Positions 35,514 to 46,975 are shown, counted from the first letter of the stretch. The stretch is DNA of 64,000 bases from Eriocheir sinensis (GCF_024679095.1 NC_066515.1:22107717-22171716); one strand, 5' to 3'. The notes: generated from the letters alone by a model not told the origin. A program made the numbers and translations.

Positions 35514-36300
35514 ATTGATATATGCGCATTAATTCTCCTTCTTGTGCTTTGAAAAAATATATTAATGCTTGTGGTCACATGATGAGTATTGGATTACTAA
35601 TGATGAATATGTATAAGTTGTTGTTGTTGCTGTTGTTGTTGTTGTTGTTGTTCAGCTTCTTGTACACAGTTACTGATGGTGGCAACATACTGAACACACA
35701 AACTTCCATTCCCTTAATTACAAGGTTTATCGCTGCTCCCTCAGTGTTGCATATAAATGAATAACTTTCCTTATCTTTGACCTCACTTCAGGACTGCCAG
35801 TAAAGTGTTAGGGATCCACAAATTATGAAGCTATATGGATTAACGTGTGCACTAGAACACCCCAGCTGCACATGATCAGAACAGTACGCCTGTCAATTAC
35901 CTATAACAAATGTCTCGTGAAAATACATGTATAATGCACCTTAATTCAATGAGAAGTAACTATATTGATTAAAATGGCTACGTGCGGGAAAAACAGTGAA
36001 GGAAATTGTATTAAAGCGTGAACTGGTTTTGTATATGATGTTATGTTTTCAGTCCAGCGCCGAGGCAGAGAGAGAGAGGTAGGTCGTGGAGGAGGCAGAG
36101 GAAAAGGAGCGTATCTTAAAGGGAGAATGAGGCACAGTGGGAGGGAGATGTGCTTTTCAAGGGAGGCTTTTTGTTAGGCAGATGCATGAACAGCCCCCAG
36201 TACACAAAAAAAATATAGGAAGTATTGTGGAAGCCAAACCTACAGAGCTCTCGGAAAGGAAGGTACGTATCAAATAAATCAGAGAATAAGCGACATGAAA
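35351..36300. other. complex sequence with (TG)n and (GTT)n, no gene seen
   Basis: CpG-bearing at 35360-35475, TG array 35475-35510, GTT triplets 35618-35651, then AT-rich unique DNA. No exon pair or RNA gene recognised. Confidence 0.5.
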
Positions 36301-36640
36301 TGCAAGATAGTAAATATGAGTGGTGGTGAGTCAACAATATGAGTTAGTGAGGGAGTCTGATGAGGAAAGATGTATATTGATACGGAAGAAGGCAGAGAGG
36401 CTGTGGACGCATGGTAGAAAACGAGAATACGGCAAAAAAGAAAACGAATCGAAAGGAAAACGGGAAAAAAGACAAAACCAAAGTAAAAATGGGAAGAAAA
36501 ATAATAACTAAAACGGAGAGAGAGAGAGAGAGAGAGACGATGTACAAGGGTCGATCGCCATTAACATTACAAAGCATAATGAGATCTTAATTAATTCTCC
36601 ACACTAAGCGTTAATGTTATTTGCACCGACGGCGGCTGGT
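36301..36640. other. purine-rich unique sequence, no gene seen
   Basis: A/G-rich DNA with a short AG array at 36515-36536; frames are Lys/Glu/Asn rich by composition. Confidence 0.5.
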
Positions 36641-36651
36641 TTGTGTATTAC

Positions 36652-36711
<60 letters not shown>

Positions 36712-36773
36712 CACAAACAGTATATAAATTATGTTGTTGTTTTCTGGATTCTACCACTCTTGTCAACATAACG

Positions 36774-36806
<33 letters not shown>

Positions 36807-36840
36807 GCTGCTGCTGCTACTGCTACTTTCACTACATTGC
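36652..36840. repeat. (ATT)n and (CTA)n-(CTG)n trinucleotide arrays
   Basis: ATT triplets 36652-36711 (about 19 units) and CTA triplets 36774-36806 that change into CTG/CTA triplets to about 36827. Confidence 0.97.
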
Positions 36841-37400
36841 TACTATTACCTTATATTACTATCATCATGGTCTATTCCTCCCCAGACTGCCAGCCACCAC
36901 CCCCGCCGCAGCCTCCGCCCTCCCCACACACCATCATTTCGGACCACCACGCCCACCCTCACGGCATACACCACCATCACCACCACCACCATCAGCACCA
37001 CCATCCCAAACTACCACCTTCGCCCTAGTGGTCACTCCCCTCACCACCACCACCACCGCCGCCGCCGCCACCACCACAGGCGTCAACAAAGGATGAACTC
37101 TGAACTTCAGGTCTTAAAAGTCACCTGAGAGGAAGGGCGCGGCAGATGCCTCCACAGGGGTCGGGGGTTCTCGCTCCCCTGCCCCGTCTGCTGCACCTCC
37201 CCCCCTCCTTCTCATCTACCTGACGAAGACCACCTGGAGGGAAAACCATGTGGCGCCTCCTCCCTATCTTCTCCTCCTCCTCCTCGTCCTCCTTTAACCC
37301 CTTCGTCCTTCTCCTGTACTCGGTCAGTCTCCTCCTCCTCCTCCTCCTCCTCCTCCTCCTCCTCCAGGTACAGAAGCTCCTCTTGAAAGTGTTAGTGTGA
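36841..37400. repeat. C-rich block with CAC/CCG and (CTC)n arrays
   Basis: CCA/CAC/CAT triplets 36890-37080, a GC-rich part, then CTC array 37330-37362 that ends CCAGGTAC. Confidence 0.75.
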
Positions 37401-37626
37401 TATATGAATACGTGGTTCAAGATATTACAGGAAAATAACAATAACACAAAAGAGTATATAAAGACAGACTCCACAACACGTAGCCATACAAACTAATATT
37501 AAGGGAACAGTAAGGAATGCAACATAAAGAAACACACAGAAACACAAAGCAACACAGGAGGAGGTAAGAAGTGACGATGGGGAAAGAAAAACAATACAAG
37601 GCAGTATAATTTAAGCGAAGCAATAA
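37401..37626. other. A-rich sequence with ACACAAAG words
   Basis: AAACACA, AACACAAAGCAACAC words recur loosely. The minus frame is open but low in complexity. Confidence 0.45.
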
Positions 37627-37872
37627 TCATAAAAGCATATTAGTACCAGACTTAGAAGCAAACATGTGACAAAACAACCAATAATACACAGCTGAAGACA
37701 AGGAAAGGCAACACAAACCAAAAGAAGAATAAAAGCAAAAAGTTAACACCGAGTAACACAAAGCTAGCACAATAAGTAACACGGACACAAAGCAAATTAC
37801 CACAGCGAATGAGTTACGATCCTTTCTCTCACTTCGATGATTTACTGCGTTTTCACTCCCTTCCAAATACAT
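37627..37872 (-). CDS. doubtful 81-aa ORF with one hydrophobic region
   Basis: ATG at 37872, stop at 37627. The N-terminal 22 residues are charged, the middle is hydrophobic and Cys/Ser/Leu-rich. The plus strand here is built of loose AACACA/ACAAAG words, which would generate the hydrophobic frame by themselves. No family recognised; probably not a gene. Confidence 0.12.
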   Translation of the reverse strand: MYLEGSENAVNHRSERKDRNSFAVVICFVSVLLIVLALCYSVLTFCFYSSFGLCCLSLSSAVYYWLFCHMFASKSGTNMLL

Positions 37873-38175
37873 CCAAGGACCGACTTACAGATTTGCAAGT
37901 AACGGGTAAGAAGGCTTCGCGGGCCCATAAACAAACTATTAAAAGAATATTCTCGAGTTTCAAAACACATTAAATCAGTCGGGAATATCTGAGTGCCTTG
38001 TGTGTGTAAGTGGATGCATGTTTGTGTGTGCGTGTGTGTGTGTGTGTGACTGTGGGTGGGGCGATAGCAGGAGGAGGAGGAGGAGGTCAGGGGTTACAAA
38101 TTTGACCTAAGCTGTCCCGTGGCGCCAAAATCCCATCTTTCCTTCACCTCCACGAACCAGATCTGCGTTTGTGTG

Positions 38176-38176
38176 C

Positions 38177-38242
<66 letters not shown>
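38176..38242. repeat. (GT)n microsatellite
   Basis: About 31 GT units after a degenerate GTGTGCGTGCGTG start. Confidence 0.98.
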
Positions 38243-38245
<3 letters not shown>

Positions 38246-38389
38246 CGTGGGGGCATGCAGTCGGGCAAGGGTGGACTAAACAGGTCACTTAGGTGGGGCT
38301 TATCAAGAACGAGGAGGAGGAGGAGGGGAAGGAAGGAAGAAGGAGGAGGAAGGAGGTAGAGGAGGAAGGTGGAGGGGCGGGGTTCTTCA

Positions 38390-38600
38390 TCTCACCTCTG
38401 CCACCTGACCTTTCGGGGGGGGGGGAGGGGGGGAGGTAAGGCAGACACACCTGAGGGCAGACTCATTATGTATCCTCATGAATTTACAGGTAATGACCCC
38501 CTTCACGCGCTAATCACAGGTATCCTTCGTCCATCACTTACCTGTCATGTGAATACTGCTCAATTTAACCTGGACCAACGCCCGACAGGTAGCCAAGGTG
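38390..38600. promoter_or_regulatory. CAGGTR/YACCTG cluster
   Basis: Six hexamers in about 190 bp: CACCTG at 38402 and 38448, CAGGTA at 38487, 38517 and 38586, TACCTG at 38539. The sequence between is complex. Enhancer-type role is inferred only. Confidence 0.3.
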
Positions 38601-38639
38601 TTATTATCCTTATTAATATTGAAGTAGCAGCGGCATTAG

Positions 38640-38970
38640 TAGTAGCAAGCAGTAGTAGTAGTAGTAGTAGTAGTAGTAAAAGTAGGAGGAGGAGGAGTAT
38701 GGTAGTAGATTCAAGTACTTATCACCCACTCCTCTCTCTCTTTACCTTCCTCACTTTCATCTTCCTCCTCCTCCTCCTCCTCACTTTTTATATCCCTTCC
38801 GACCTGCCTCACGTCCTCACCCCCCCCCCCTCCCCGCCACCCTTCTTTCCCCACCCCTCCCCCCTCCCGCCTCCTTCCCATATTCCACGCACGTCATCCG
38901 CACTATCTCAACTCACGCCCACTGGACTAAGTTTTCTTGCCTGCCAATACGCTTCCGTTTACCTGGACTT

Positions 38971-39028
<58 letters not shown>
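38640..39028. repeat. (AGT)n, CTC and (CT)n arrays
   Basis: AGT triplets 38652-38686 with GGA variants, pyrimidine DNA with a C-run near 38820, and a CT array 38973-39028. Confidence 0.92.
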
Positions 39029-39031
<3 letters not shown>

Positions 39032-39203
39032 AATAAACGAGGCTATGGTCATATTACGTCTTGACTTTGACGTTAATTGCATTCCTCGTCGAAAATTAAG
39101 TTATATATTTCTTTCCTTCTTTATTTTCTTCTTTGACTTTTTTTCTTTTTTTTCGTCCTAACCCAACCGCGCCGCCGCCCAATATTGCCACTGCCCAACC
39201 GGC

Positions 39204-39205
<2 letters not shown>

Positions 39206-39263
<58 letters not shown>
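39206..39263. repeat. (AC)n microsatellite
   Basis: About 29 AC units. Confidence 0.98.
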
Positions 39264-39268
<5 letters not shown>

Positions 39269-39309
39269 AAACACCAAATATCCTGTCGCTATACAGAACC
39301 ACACCCTAA

Positions 39310-39690
39310 ATGTTTCTTCTCCTCCTCCTCCTCCTCGTCTTCCTCCTCCTCCTCCTCCTCCTACTCGTCCTCCTTCTCTTTCTCCTCCTCCTCGTTCTTC
39401 TCTTCATCGTTCTGCTCCATTTTCGTTTTGTCTCCCTCCTCCTCCTCCTCCTCCTCCTCTTACTCTTGTTTTTCTTCCTCCTTCTTATAACGCAAGTAGC
39501 TTCCAGAAATGCCAACACACTTTCTGCTGCTTGCTCTTCCATGTTTCCATCTTCCACTTCCTCCTCCTCCTCCTCCTCCTCCTCCTCCTCCTCTCCTCTT
39601 TCATCTTTATCTTCATCTCCTCCTCCATCATCACCTCCACGATTCTCCTCCTCCTCCTCCTCCTCCTCGTCCTCCGTCGCTCAATTCTTG
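39310..39690. repeat. (CTC)n block
   Basis: CTC/CCT triplets dominate with T-rich interruptions; the Ser- and Leu-rich frames are repeat translations. Confidence 0.92.
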
Positions 39691-39784
39691 CAGCCGTGAA
39701 ATATTAATGAAATTCCTTAAATGAATTAGTGACAGTAAAGGCCCGAGCGAAGATCAATTTTGTCTCGTAATTAAAAATATAAAT

Positions 39785-39787
<3 letters not shown>

Positions 39788-39862
<75 letters not shown>
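39788..39862. repeat. (CT)n microsatellite
   Basis: About 37 CT units. Confidence 0.98.
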
Positions 39863-39865
<3 letters not shown>

Positions 39866-40349
39866 CACACAGTTTAAATTTCTTACCTAAACAGCTTTGC
39901 ACACGTTGCATCTTGGCCCACACAGGAGGAGGAGGAGGAGGAGGAGGAGGAGGAAGGGAAGGAGAATGAGGAGGAAGAGCAAGAAAGAAAAAAAAATCCT
40001 GTGTATGTATATATGACCACGCCCAAAGATGTTTTCGACCACGCCCAGCCGCGGTGCACGCCTCCGCCACCACTAACCACGCCCTCTTATAACCTGCTCA
40101 GCGGACAACCACGCCCACACACGCCTCAGGGCACACTACGGCGGGGACAGGAGGCGCGGGCTGTGCACTGAACGGGGGAGAGGAGGTAAGGGGTGAGGGA
40201 GGTGAGGGAGGTGAGGTCTCAAGGGGCGTGATGTGTTTGTGTTGTGTTGTGATGTGGGGGTGAGACAGAGTGAGGCGGGGTGAGGATGGGAGGGGTAGGG
40301 TAAGGAAGAGACGCCCTCCCCCCGCCCATTCCACCACCTCCAATGATCA
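39863..40349. other. mixed sequence with repeated CCACGCCC words
   Basis: GGA array 39925-39953. Then the phrase ACCACGCCC recurs four times (about 40017, 40038, 40076 and 40109) in CpG-bearing DNA, followed by GGTGAGG repeats (40190-40215). CCACGCCC matches GC/CACCC-box (Sp/KLF-type) sites; use as a promoter element is speculative. Confidence 0.35.
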
Positions 40350-40640
40350 TTAATGTGCAGGAGGAAGGGAAGGGAAGAAACTCGTGCGTTAATTCCCTCC
40401 TCGGGGCCTATTTATACCGCTTCCAATCCTTTTAGCGAGACGAGCCCGGCAGGTTTCCCCAATCGATGCTCAGGTGTTTTGTGCCCCCAACAATGGCCAG
40501 CCCGCCGCCACCCCCACGTATTCGCGCCCTTTTTCCCGCCGCCGCAGATTTATGCCGCGGAGTAATCTGGCCGCAGGTGTGGACGCTGGCGAGGCTAAAG
40601 AGGAAGGCGAGCAAGATTTATGGCTGTTGGGGCCCTCCGC
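40350..40640. promoter_or_regulatory. CpG-bearing complex island, candidate conserved element
   Basis: Complex, CpG-rich DNA including TAATTCCCTCC, CCTATTTATACCGC, CAGATTTATGCCGCGG, CGGAGTAATCTGG and AAGATTTATGGC. ATTTATGSC occurs twice 60 bp apart, and TAATCT resembles a K50 homeodomain site. The open frames across it lack a domain. Regulatory role is inference. Confidence 0.28.
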
Positions 40641-41160
40641 TGGACACACACACACACATACACACATGCACACACAAGGGCGCGTCTCCCCTTTCCCAGG
40701 CTCCCTTTGCACCCCCTCCCGTTTTCTTTTCTCCCTTCTCCTTCTAGTCATCTTACAGGGGTGCGTTTTCCCTTTCTTAAGCTATAGATACACCCCCTCC
40801 CTCCTGCTCCTCTTCCTCCTCCTCCTGCCCGTGTAATGTCTCTGCCATTTGGTAAGATTGCCGTGCGGTTGGCGGCATCATAGCATCCTCAATTCATTAC
40901 TCTGATTAGTTTTACGGCGGCGCTAACCACATCACACCATTATCGCCTTCAAATCTTGTGCTGCTGGTGGTGGTAGAGGCGGTGGTGTGTAGAATATATG
41001 TTAGAGATACCGCTGATGAAGAATTATGAGGGTGGGGAGGTGGAGGTAGTGGTGTGTATGTCTGATGGTGGAGGTGATGGTCGTAATGGTGATGGTAATA
41101 GTGGTGGTGCTGGTAATTGGTAGGGGTGGTGTTAGGGGTGCAGGGGCTTAGGAGGTGGTA
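40641..41160. other. mixed sequence, no gene seen
   Basis: Short CA array (40643-40676), pyrimidine-rich DNA, CpG-bearing DNA (40850-40930) and a GGT-rich stretch (40960-41160). Confidence 0.5.
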
Positions 41161-41351
41161 AAGCAGGGATATGATGATAGTGGTTTTAGGGGTGACAGTA
41201 ATAGTAGTGGAAGGTGTTAAAGACAGTAGCAATTATAGTAGAGGTGGTGGTGATGGTGATGAGGATAGTAGAGGTGTTTGTAGTGATGGTGGTGATGATT
41301 GTAGTAGTAGTAGTAGTAGTAGGGGCAAGAGGTCAGCCCAGGAGGTCATCT

Positions 41352-41399
<48 letters not shown>

Positions 41400-41480
41400 A
41401 GGCAAGAAATCATCCCAAGAGGCCATCTTAGAGAGGTCAACCCAGGAGGTCATCTTGCAGCAGTCACGGAGGTCAACGGT
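41161..41480. repeat. (AGT)n arrays with duplicated flank
   Basis: AGT arrays 41310-41322 and 41353-41399. The phrases GGCAAGARRTCA and CCCARGAGGYCATCTTA flank both arrays, so an AGT-containing unit of about 75-80 bp has been duplicated; CCCAGGAGGTCATCTT appears again at 41441. Confidence 0.85.
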
Positions 41481-41489
41481 GAGGGCAGT

Positions 41490-42270
41490 GACCACTCCCC
41501 CCCCTCCCCCCTCCCCCTACCTGATAGCAGTCTGCTCTGCCCCACCCTGTCCAGCCACGCCCCGCCTCGCCCACCCTGCGTCACCCTCTTCCACCCTCCC
41601 CACCGACCTCACCCCAATCCACTCTACCCTCCCTCCTCCCACCCCCCTCTATACCCACCCATCCTGCCCCATACCTTTTCCAACCCCACTCATTACCTGC
41701 TCCCCTTCATTTTGCTATACCCCGCCCTACTTCTTCGATCCTACCCCGGTCCTCCCCATCTACACTGACTCATACCTCCTCCCCACCCTCTTTATCCCCT
41801 CCATCATCTCCCCATGCCCCGCCCTACCACGATATCTCCCCCACCGAGTCCTACCATCCCCTCCCCAGCATCTTCATCATATTTTTTCACCCCACGCATC
41901 ATCTTCTCCCTGCTTTACGACGCCCCGCCCCGACTCTTTATCTCCCCCTGTCCCTTTCTCCCCATCTCCCCACCCCGTCCCCACCACACCACACCCAATA
42001 TTACTCTGCATCGCATCGCCCTGACCCGCCCCCATTATCCTCCATCATCTCTCTCATCACATCTCCCCTGCCCCACCCCGCCCCGCCCCACTTCTTATCG
42101 CCCCGCATCGCTTAACCTCACACCACGACATTCTCCCCTGCCTTCCACTTACCCACCCCAGTCCCACCACCCCACACACATTATCCCTTCCCCGCCCCGC
42201 CTGCCCCGCCCCGCCACCTATCAAATCTCACACCACATTTTCGAAACCCGCCCACAAAACCACCATCTTC
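41490..42270. repeat. 780-bp C-rich, G-poor block with CCCCGCCC words
   Basis: Plus strand is dominated by C, T and A with frequent CCCCGCCC/CCCCACCC. The minus strand therefore carries many G-runs and could form quadruplexes. A plus frame stays open for 189 codons simply because C-rich DNA lacks stops. Confidence 0.7.
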
Positions 42271-42500
42271 GCGACACGTGTGCATTTGTCGCCTAAAACC
42301 AGAGTGTTCAGCATCGATATTGACGTTTATCGATCGGCAGCCACTCGCGCGGAACAAGCAGCCAGACTAATGTTGTAATACTGTCCTTGGTAATAATAGT
42401 TAATCTCTTAAGTAAACGATACCTTACAAAAAAGTTAATTAGCATCTGTGTGGTTTAATATCAGTCTTTGGAACGAAACCTTAATTATTACGCTACTTTG
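42271..42500. other. unique sequence, no gene seen
   Basis: Complex AT-rich DNA with a CpG-bearing start. Confidence 0.45.
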
Positions 42501-42625
42501 ACCTGACCTCTGGGACACGGACAGGTGAGTTAATTAGCTTCAACCTGTCTGAGCTACACAGGTGGGTCACGTCTTGAACAGGTGCAGGCCACGCCCCAGG
42601 AGGAACAACAGGTGATGAAACTAAA
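42501..42625. promoter_or_regulatory. four CAGGTG E-boxes in 93 bp
   Basis: CAGGTG at 42522, 42559, 42579 and 42609, all on the plus strand, plus CAACCTG at 42541. The first, CAG|GTGAGT, would also be a perfect splice donor. Role is inference. Confidence 0.3.
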
Positions 42626-42726
42626 TGATGCTGATCCAGTGATGAAAAAATAACAGGTTTTCTGATATATAAGGCAATTTTTAATTTGTACGTAAAGGAT
42701 TGTGCTCCCGCCGTTACACAGTTGCG

Positions 42727-42740
42727 AGAAGAAGAAGAAG

Positions 42741-42772
<32 letters not shown>

Positions 42773-42906
42773 GAAGAAGAAGAAGAAGAAGAAGAAGAAG
42801 AAGAAGAAGAAGAAGAAGAAGATGATGATGATGATGATGGTGATGATGATGTTAAAAAAAAGAATGATGTGGGCAATGATGATGATTTGTGACAATAATA
42901 ATAATG

Positions 42907-42978
<72 letters not shown>
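42727..42978. repeat. (GAA)n-(GAT)n-(AAT)n trinucleotide series
   Basis: GAA 42727-42821 (one TAG interruption), GAT 42821-42850, then after about 40 bp AAT/ATG 42894-42978. Neighbouring motifs differ by one base. Confidence 0.97.
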
Positions 42979-43325
42979 GTTAAAGAAGGAAATGGTATGT
43001 GTGTAAAGTTCTGTAAACACAACGAGAACACTAAAACTAATAATTAACTGAATAAATGAATAAGTAAATAGACAGGAACGATGCCCCGTGGACAAGGTTA
43101 AAATTAGCTCGGCGGCTGTTCTTTTAATGAGCGCGAACTTACAACTTAATCGGATGAAAAAGTTACGTTGTTTGGGAATGTCTTGAGGCGGCTTAACGAA
43201 GCTTGGCAACGCCCGCGTCCGCTCCCCGGCAACAGGGACGTGCCGGAAGATTATTATTAGCGGTAATTTGACGCAGTGTAAAAAAGATGCCTTATATATG
43301 GCATCTAAATTAAGGTGATTAGAGT
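42979..43325. other. unique sequence, no gene seen
   Basis: Complex DNA with CpGs at 43100-43250. It ends in the left target duplication of the next element. Confidence 0.45.
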
Positions 43326-43530
43326 CTGTTTACTTAAGTCCGACCCAAGCTGACAACATAAACCTTAGCGTGTTTGCAAGCTGAGTGCTGATCGACTACT
43401 GCTATGGCTTCCAAGTTTTCTTTAACCTCTGTTTGTGTTTACCTCACGCAACACTTTCTGCTAATCTGCACTGTGCTTACGAACACGCTTAGGTTTATGT
43501 TGTCAGCTTGGGTCAGACTTAAGTGAACAG
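43326..43530. mobile_element. 205-bp MITE with 56-bp terminal inverted repeats
   Basis: Left end (43326-43381) begins CTGTTTACTTAAGTC and right end (43475-43530) closes GACTTAAGTGAACAG; by my alignment the ends match at 51 of 56 positions, including CCAAGCTGACAACATAAACC. Flanks are ATTAGAGT (43318-43325) and ATTATAGT (43531-43538), an 8-bp target duplication with one difference. An 8-bp duplication is typical of hAT, P and Merlin superfamilies; superfamily is inferred. No transposase frame, so non-autonomous. Confidence 0.88.
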
Positions 43531-43538
43531 ATTATAGT

Positions 43539-44285
43539 ACTGAAAAAATAAAATGCAGACGGACAATATAACCACGACCTAACTTTAACTATTAACACAG
43601 AGAAATGCACAGACGTTAATCGGGATCGGCGATGCAATTGAAGAAACGAACAAAATTGGATGCAGCGCACGTGTCCAATTTCGAAAATGCAAAAGAAGAC
43701 GAAAAAAGGAAGTTATTTCTGAGCAGTTAATAAAAGAAAACCTTTAACATAGTATCTGAGCGCAATCAAAACCGAATATTTTATCAACGCAACGCAGATC
43801 ATAAGAATAAAAGCAAAAGGCACTAATGAAACAATAACTCGCATTCTGATGGCGCGTTCACAGACTCACAATATAAGAGTCTGACAGCCTGGCCCCGCCC
43901 TACCCGCGTGCCGCCCGTCATGCCACCTAGCGGACGTGCGCGCCGCCAACCATGCAGTGCCCCGCGGCCACTCAAACAAAGGTGCGAGGAGGCGGATACA
44001 GAGCCACGACAGAATATGATGGTGATTAGATGTAGTAAATAAACCTGTAAACTAATAACCGTAGATCGTTCACAAATTCATCATCATCAAAATCATCAAG
44101 TACCAAGTTACATCACTCAAGCTTCGTTCTCATAAATTACGATATGAACAAATACTTCAATAACATTACTTTAAAATTATCCAAATCCAAAAAAATCGTC
44201 AATAAGGTGATTCAATACTCTAATTAAACTGAATAAACAGATTTCTCAGTAACAGGTAAATTGATATCAAATATAACCCTGTAAG
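43539..44285. other. unique sequence with a CpG-bearing part, no gene seen
   Basis: AT-rich DNA except 43850-44000, which is GC/CpG-rich (CCCGCGTGCCGCCCG, GGACGTGCGCGCCGCC). No ORF or exon pair supported. Confidence 0.4.
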
Positions 44286-44381
44286 TAGCGGGCTTTTTTT
44301 TTTTTTTCATTATTGTTTTCTTTTTTTTACGCCCTTGCACTGTCTCCTCTGCTGTAAAAAAAAAAAAAAAAAAAAAAAAAA
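44286..44381 (-). mobile_element. short A-rich dispersed element, copy C
   Basis: Minus strand: A-run of about 26, TTACAGCAGAGGAGACAGTG, CAAGGGCGTA, A-runs with AACAATAATG, A-run, AGCCCGCTAC. The AACAATAATG and AGCCCG parts match copy B most closely. Confidence 0.72.
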
Positions 44382-44950
44382 GTAGCCTTAATCTATTTTT
44401 TTGCGACGCCCAGCTCCATTGCATCACCCTGCGCCCAGTACTCTTCCGCATACCTTCCCGACACTCGACGTCTTGCATCCCGGTACTGAAGCTCATTAGT
44501 ACCCCGGTGCCGTCCTGACCTTATCGCCGTCGTCTATCTTACCACGAGACTTGTAAACAGATTAATATCCTACAGGACCTACTAAGAATTCCTGACCTAT
44601 TTAGTATGCTATGTAATCTTAAAATCCTATTAGCCAACAATCTATATTCCTGGCATCTTGCAAGTACCTTTTGACATTTCTAGTGTCCAATTGTACGATC
44701 AAAGTAACAGTGACAACCCAGGGTCACGACCGACAAGAAAAGCAAGTGAAGAAATTTAATTAGACCCTTTGCCGAAGCAGGATGGGGCAACAATGATAGA
44801 CTGAGAGATGGAGAACGTTGGGAAAGACCTTTGTCCTGCAGGTAACTAATGATAGGCTTAGATAATGATGATGATGATGAAAGTGCGTATCCTTCCATAT
44901 CATTTGCTGGTATCTTTAGTATCATAGAAAACCTTGAAAATATTACACAC
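44382..44950. other. unique sequence, no gene seen
   Basis: Complex DNA with a short GAT array at 44866-44880. Confidence 0.5.
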
Positions 44951-44954
44951 CAAA

Positions 44955-45284
44955 CAGCATCCTTGACATCGTATCAAACTTACAAACATCCTTAATATCC
45001 TTCAACACAACAGCACTTCATAACCTCACGTAACAAAACTAAACAGCAAAACTACGGGCACGCAATCTCCGCAGCATCCTTGTTATCGTATTAAACTCAC
45101 TAACATCCTTAACATCCTTCAACTGAACACCCAACGTAGCAAAACAATAACAGCAAAACTACGGGCACTCAATCTCCGCAGCATCCTTGTTATCATACTA
45201 AATTCATCAACATCCTCAACATCCTTCAACTGAACACCCCACGTAGAAAAGCAATGACAGCAGGACTCCGGGCACGCAATCTCC
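44955..45284. repeat. about 110-bp tandem repeat, 3 copies
   Basis: CAGCATCCTTG starts at 44955, 45072 and 45179 (spacings 117 and 107). Units share ACATCCTTAAYATCCTTCAA, AAAACTACGGGCAC and GCAATCTCCG. Copies 2 and 3 are most alike. Confidence 0.9.
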
Positions 45285-45500
45285 TGAGACGCCTTGGTAT
45301 CCTACACGCCCCAGCCTCCTATGCCGGTATGCATGACTAGGTCCATCCGCATGACGGGTCTGCGTGGGATAACTAAGCTCCTTCTCTTCTTTTCCTTCTT
45401 CTTTCTCCTTCTCCTCCTTTTCGTTTTTCTCTATACGCATCCGTCACAATCATCCTCTCCTACCCAACCCACTTTTTTTATCTCTTGTTACACGGCCTTC

Positions 45501-45555
<55 letters not shown>

Positions 45556-45850
45556 ACACACACACACCAAGATATATGCAAGATCACGACCTATTTACGA
45601 ACAATTTATGCATAATACGACCTGTATGGAATCCTCACTGTGTCCTACTCAACAACGATCACATTTCACCTAGTTTCCTCCTCTTCCTCCTGTTCCCTTT
45701 CCTCCGATCCTCCCTCCTTCCCCTGCCCTTCCATCCGCCCCCATTCCCTTCCCTCCTTACTGACAGCCATCACAGGGTTAGAGAGAGAGAGAGAGAGAGA
45801 GAGACGCGGCTCACCCCTCCCTCCTCCACCACTTGTTTCTCGGTACGATG
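45285..45850. repeat. pyrimidine-rich DNA with (TC)26 and (GA)n
   Basis: TC array 45502-45553 and GA array 45780-45805 in C/T-rich DNA. A minor CpG-bearing portion is at 45285-45360. Confidence 0.75.
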
Positions 45851-46781
45851 GTTATTAAATTCGCGTCGCCTTCAAGACTCCATGATTCAGGGGCAGAACA
45901 TTGTTATCACAGCCACGAGGGATACGGTAACGATATCCACACGTTCACGCATGATACATACAACAACCGAGTTAAGTAATCCTTCTTATTAATCTTACGG
46001 AGGTTGTCAAGAGCGAAGGATATGCATAAATTTTCCTCACATTTCGAACAAAGGAATAATGTCATCCTACGGTAACAGGTAACAACCGGATCAGAGTACT
46101 ATGCTATTTTTCCTTAACTTTAAATCATAAGTATGTATTTAATCCTCTGCAAATTCTCTATTCCTCCATTCCGCCTATAATTCCTACCCCTTCTGCCTCT
46201 CTCCGGCATATGACCACAGATGTTGCGCCGACTAAACGAAACTGTACAACTTTCCATTCCTTTAAGTAGCATTTTGATCGAGTAATAAATCAGCGACGGC
46301 GTCAAGCTCACTAAAGACGCAGATATAACAACCATCAAAGCAAGCAGCGGTCTCGGTCGTTAGCCCTGACACCCGCACCGCCATTAGTGTTCAGCGTTGA
46401 GGGCAGGAATATTACCCGGACAAACAAGAAGCAATAAATAATCCAGAACAATAAAACACGAGCGAGCCAAAAGCCGCCTCAAGGATATAAAACGCAGGAC
46501 TAAGTGACGCTAATGTCCCGCTGAGCCGCCATGTGCTTGTTAGAATATCAACTGAGTGTCTATCGTGGCGGGCGGTACTCGGCTCGGTGTCTCCGCTCCT
46601 CCGCACATTATATTCAGCCTCATTTATCTGCATATAAACGACGGGAGAGACACCTCGCGCCACCCACGTCTTCAGTGTGCAGGGATTCAACATTGTCAAA
46701 GCTTGGGGACGCCTGGGTGTGGGAATGTGGGGGTATACTTGTGTGTGGACTGTGGAGCTTTGACTGAGCACGCGCCGGAGT
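45851..46781. other. complex, partly CpG-bearing sequence, no supported gene
   Basis: Unique DNA. At 46340-46780 both strands carry non-repetitive open frames and the DNA is CpG-bearing, with GGATATAAAACGC (46483) as a TATA-like word. No splice pair or domain recognised. Confidence 0.35.
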
Positions 46782-46975
46782 CAACGTTGCCAGATTGTCG
46801 TACTCAGCCTCTTATATTTAGCGACTTCTGACCCAAAAACTGTCTCCTGGGCCCCAATAACGAGATCCATTAATATTTGTCTTTAAAATAGTTAATTCCT
46901 GATGTTTCTTGGCAATAGTTAGGCGTCAGAAACCGGTAAATACAATGCTTTGAGTACGATAATCAGACAACGGTG
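46782..46975. mobile_element. 194-bp MITE, hAT-like
   Basis: Left end CAACGTTGCCAGATTGTCG and right end (complement) CACCGTTGTCTGATTATCG; both continue TACTCA, then TATTTA and TTCTGACSC about equally far in, so inverted similarity extends about 50 bp. Flanks GCCGGAGT (46774-46781) and GCCGGGGT (46976-46983) form an 8-bp target duplication with one difference. The CA...TG ends and 8-bp duplication fit hAT. I recall the same sequence type in decapods, unverified. Confidence 0.85.

Noticed and set aside
41455..42024. 189-codon plus-strand frame
   Set aside because: C-rich, G-poor block; open frame is compositional.
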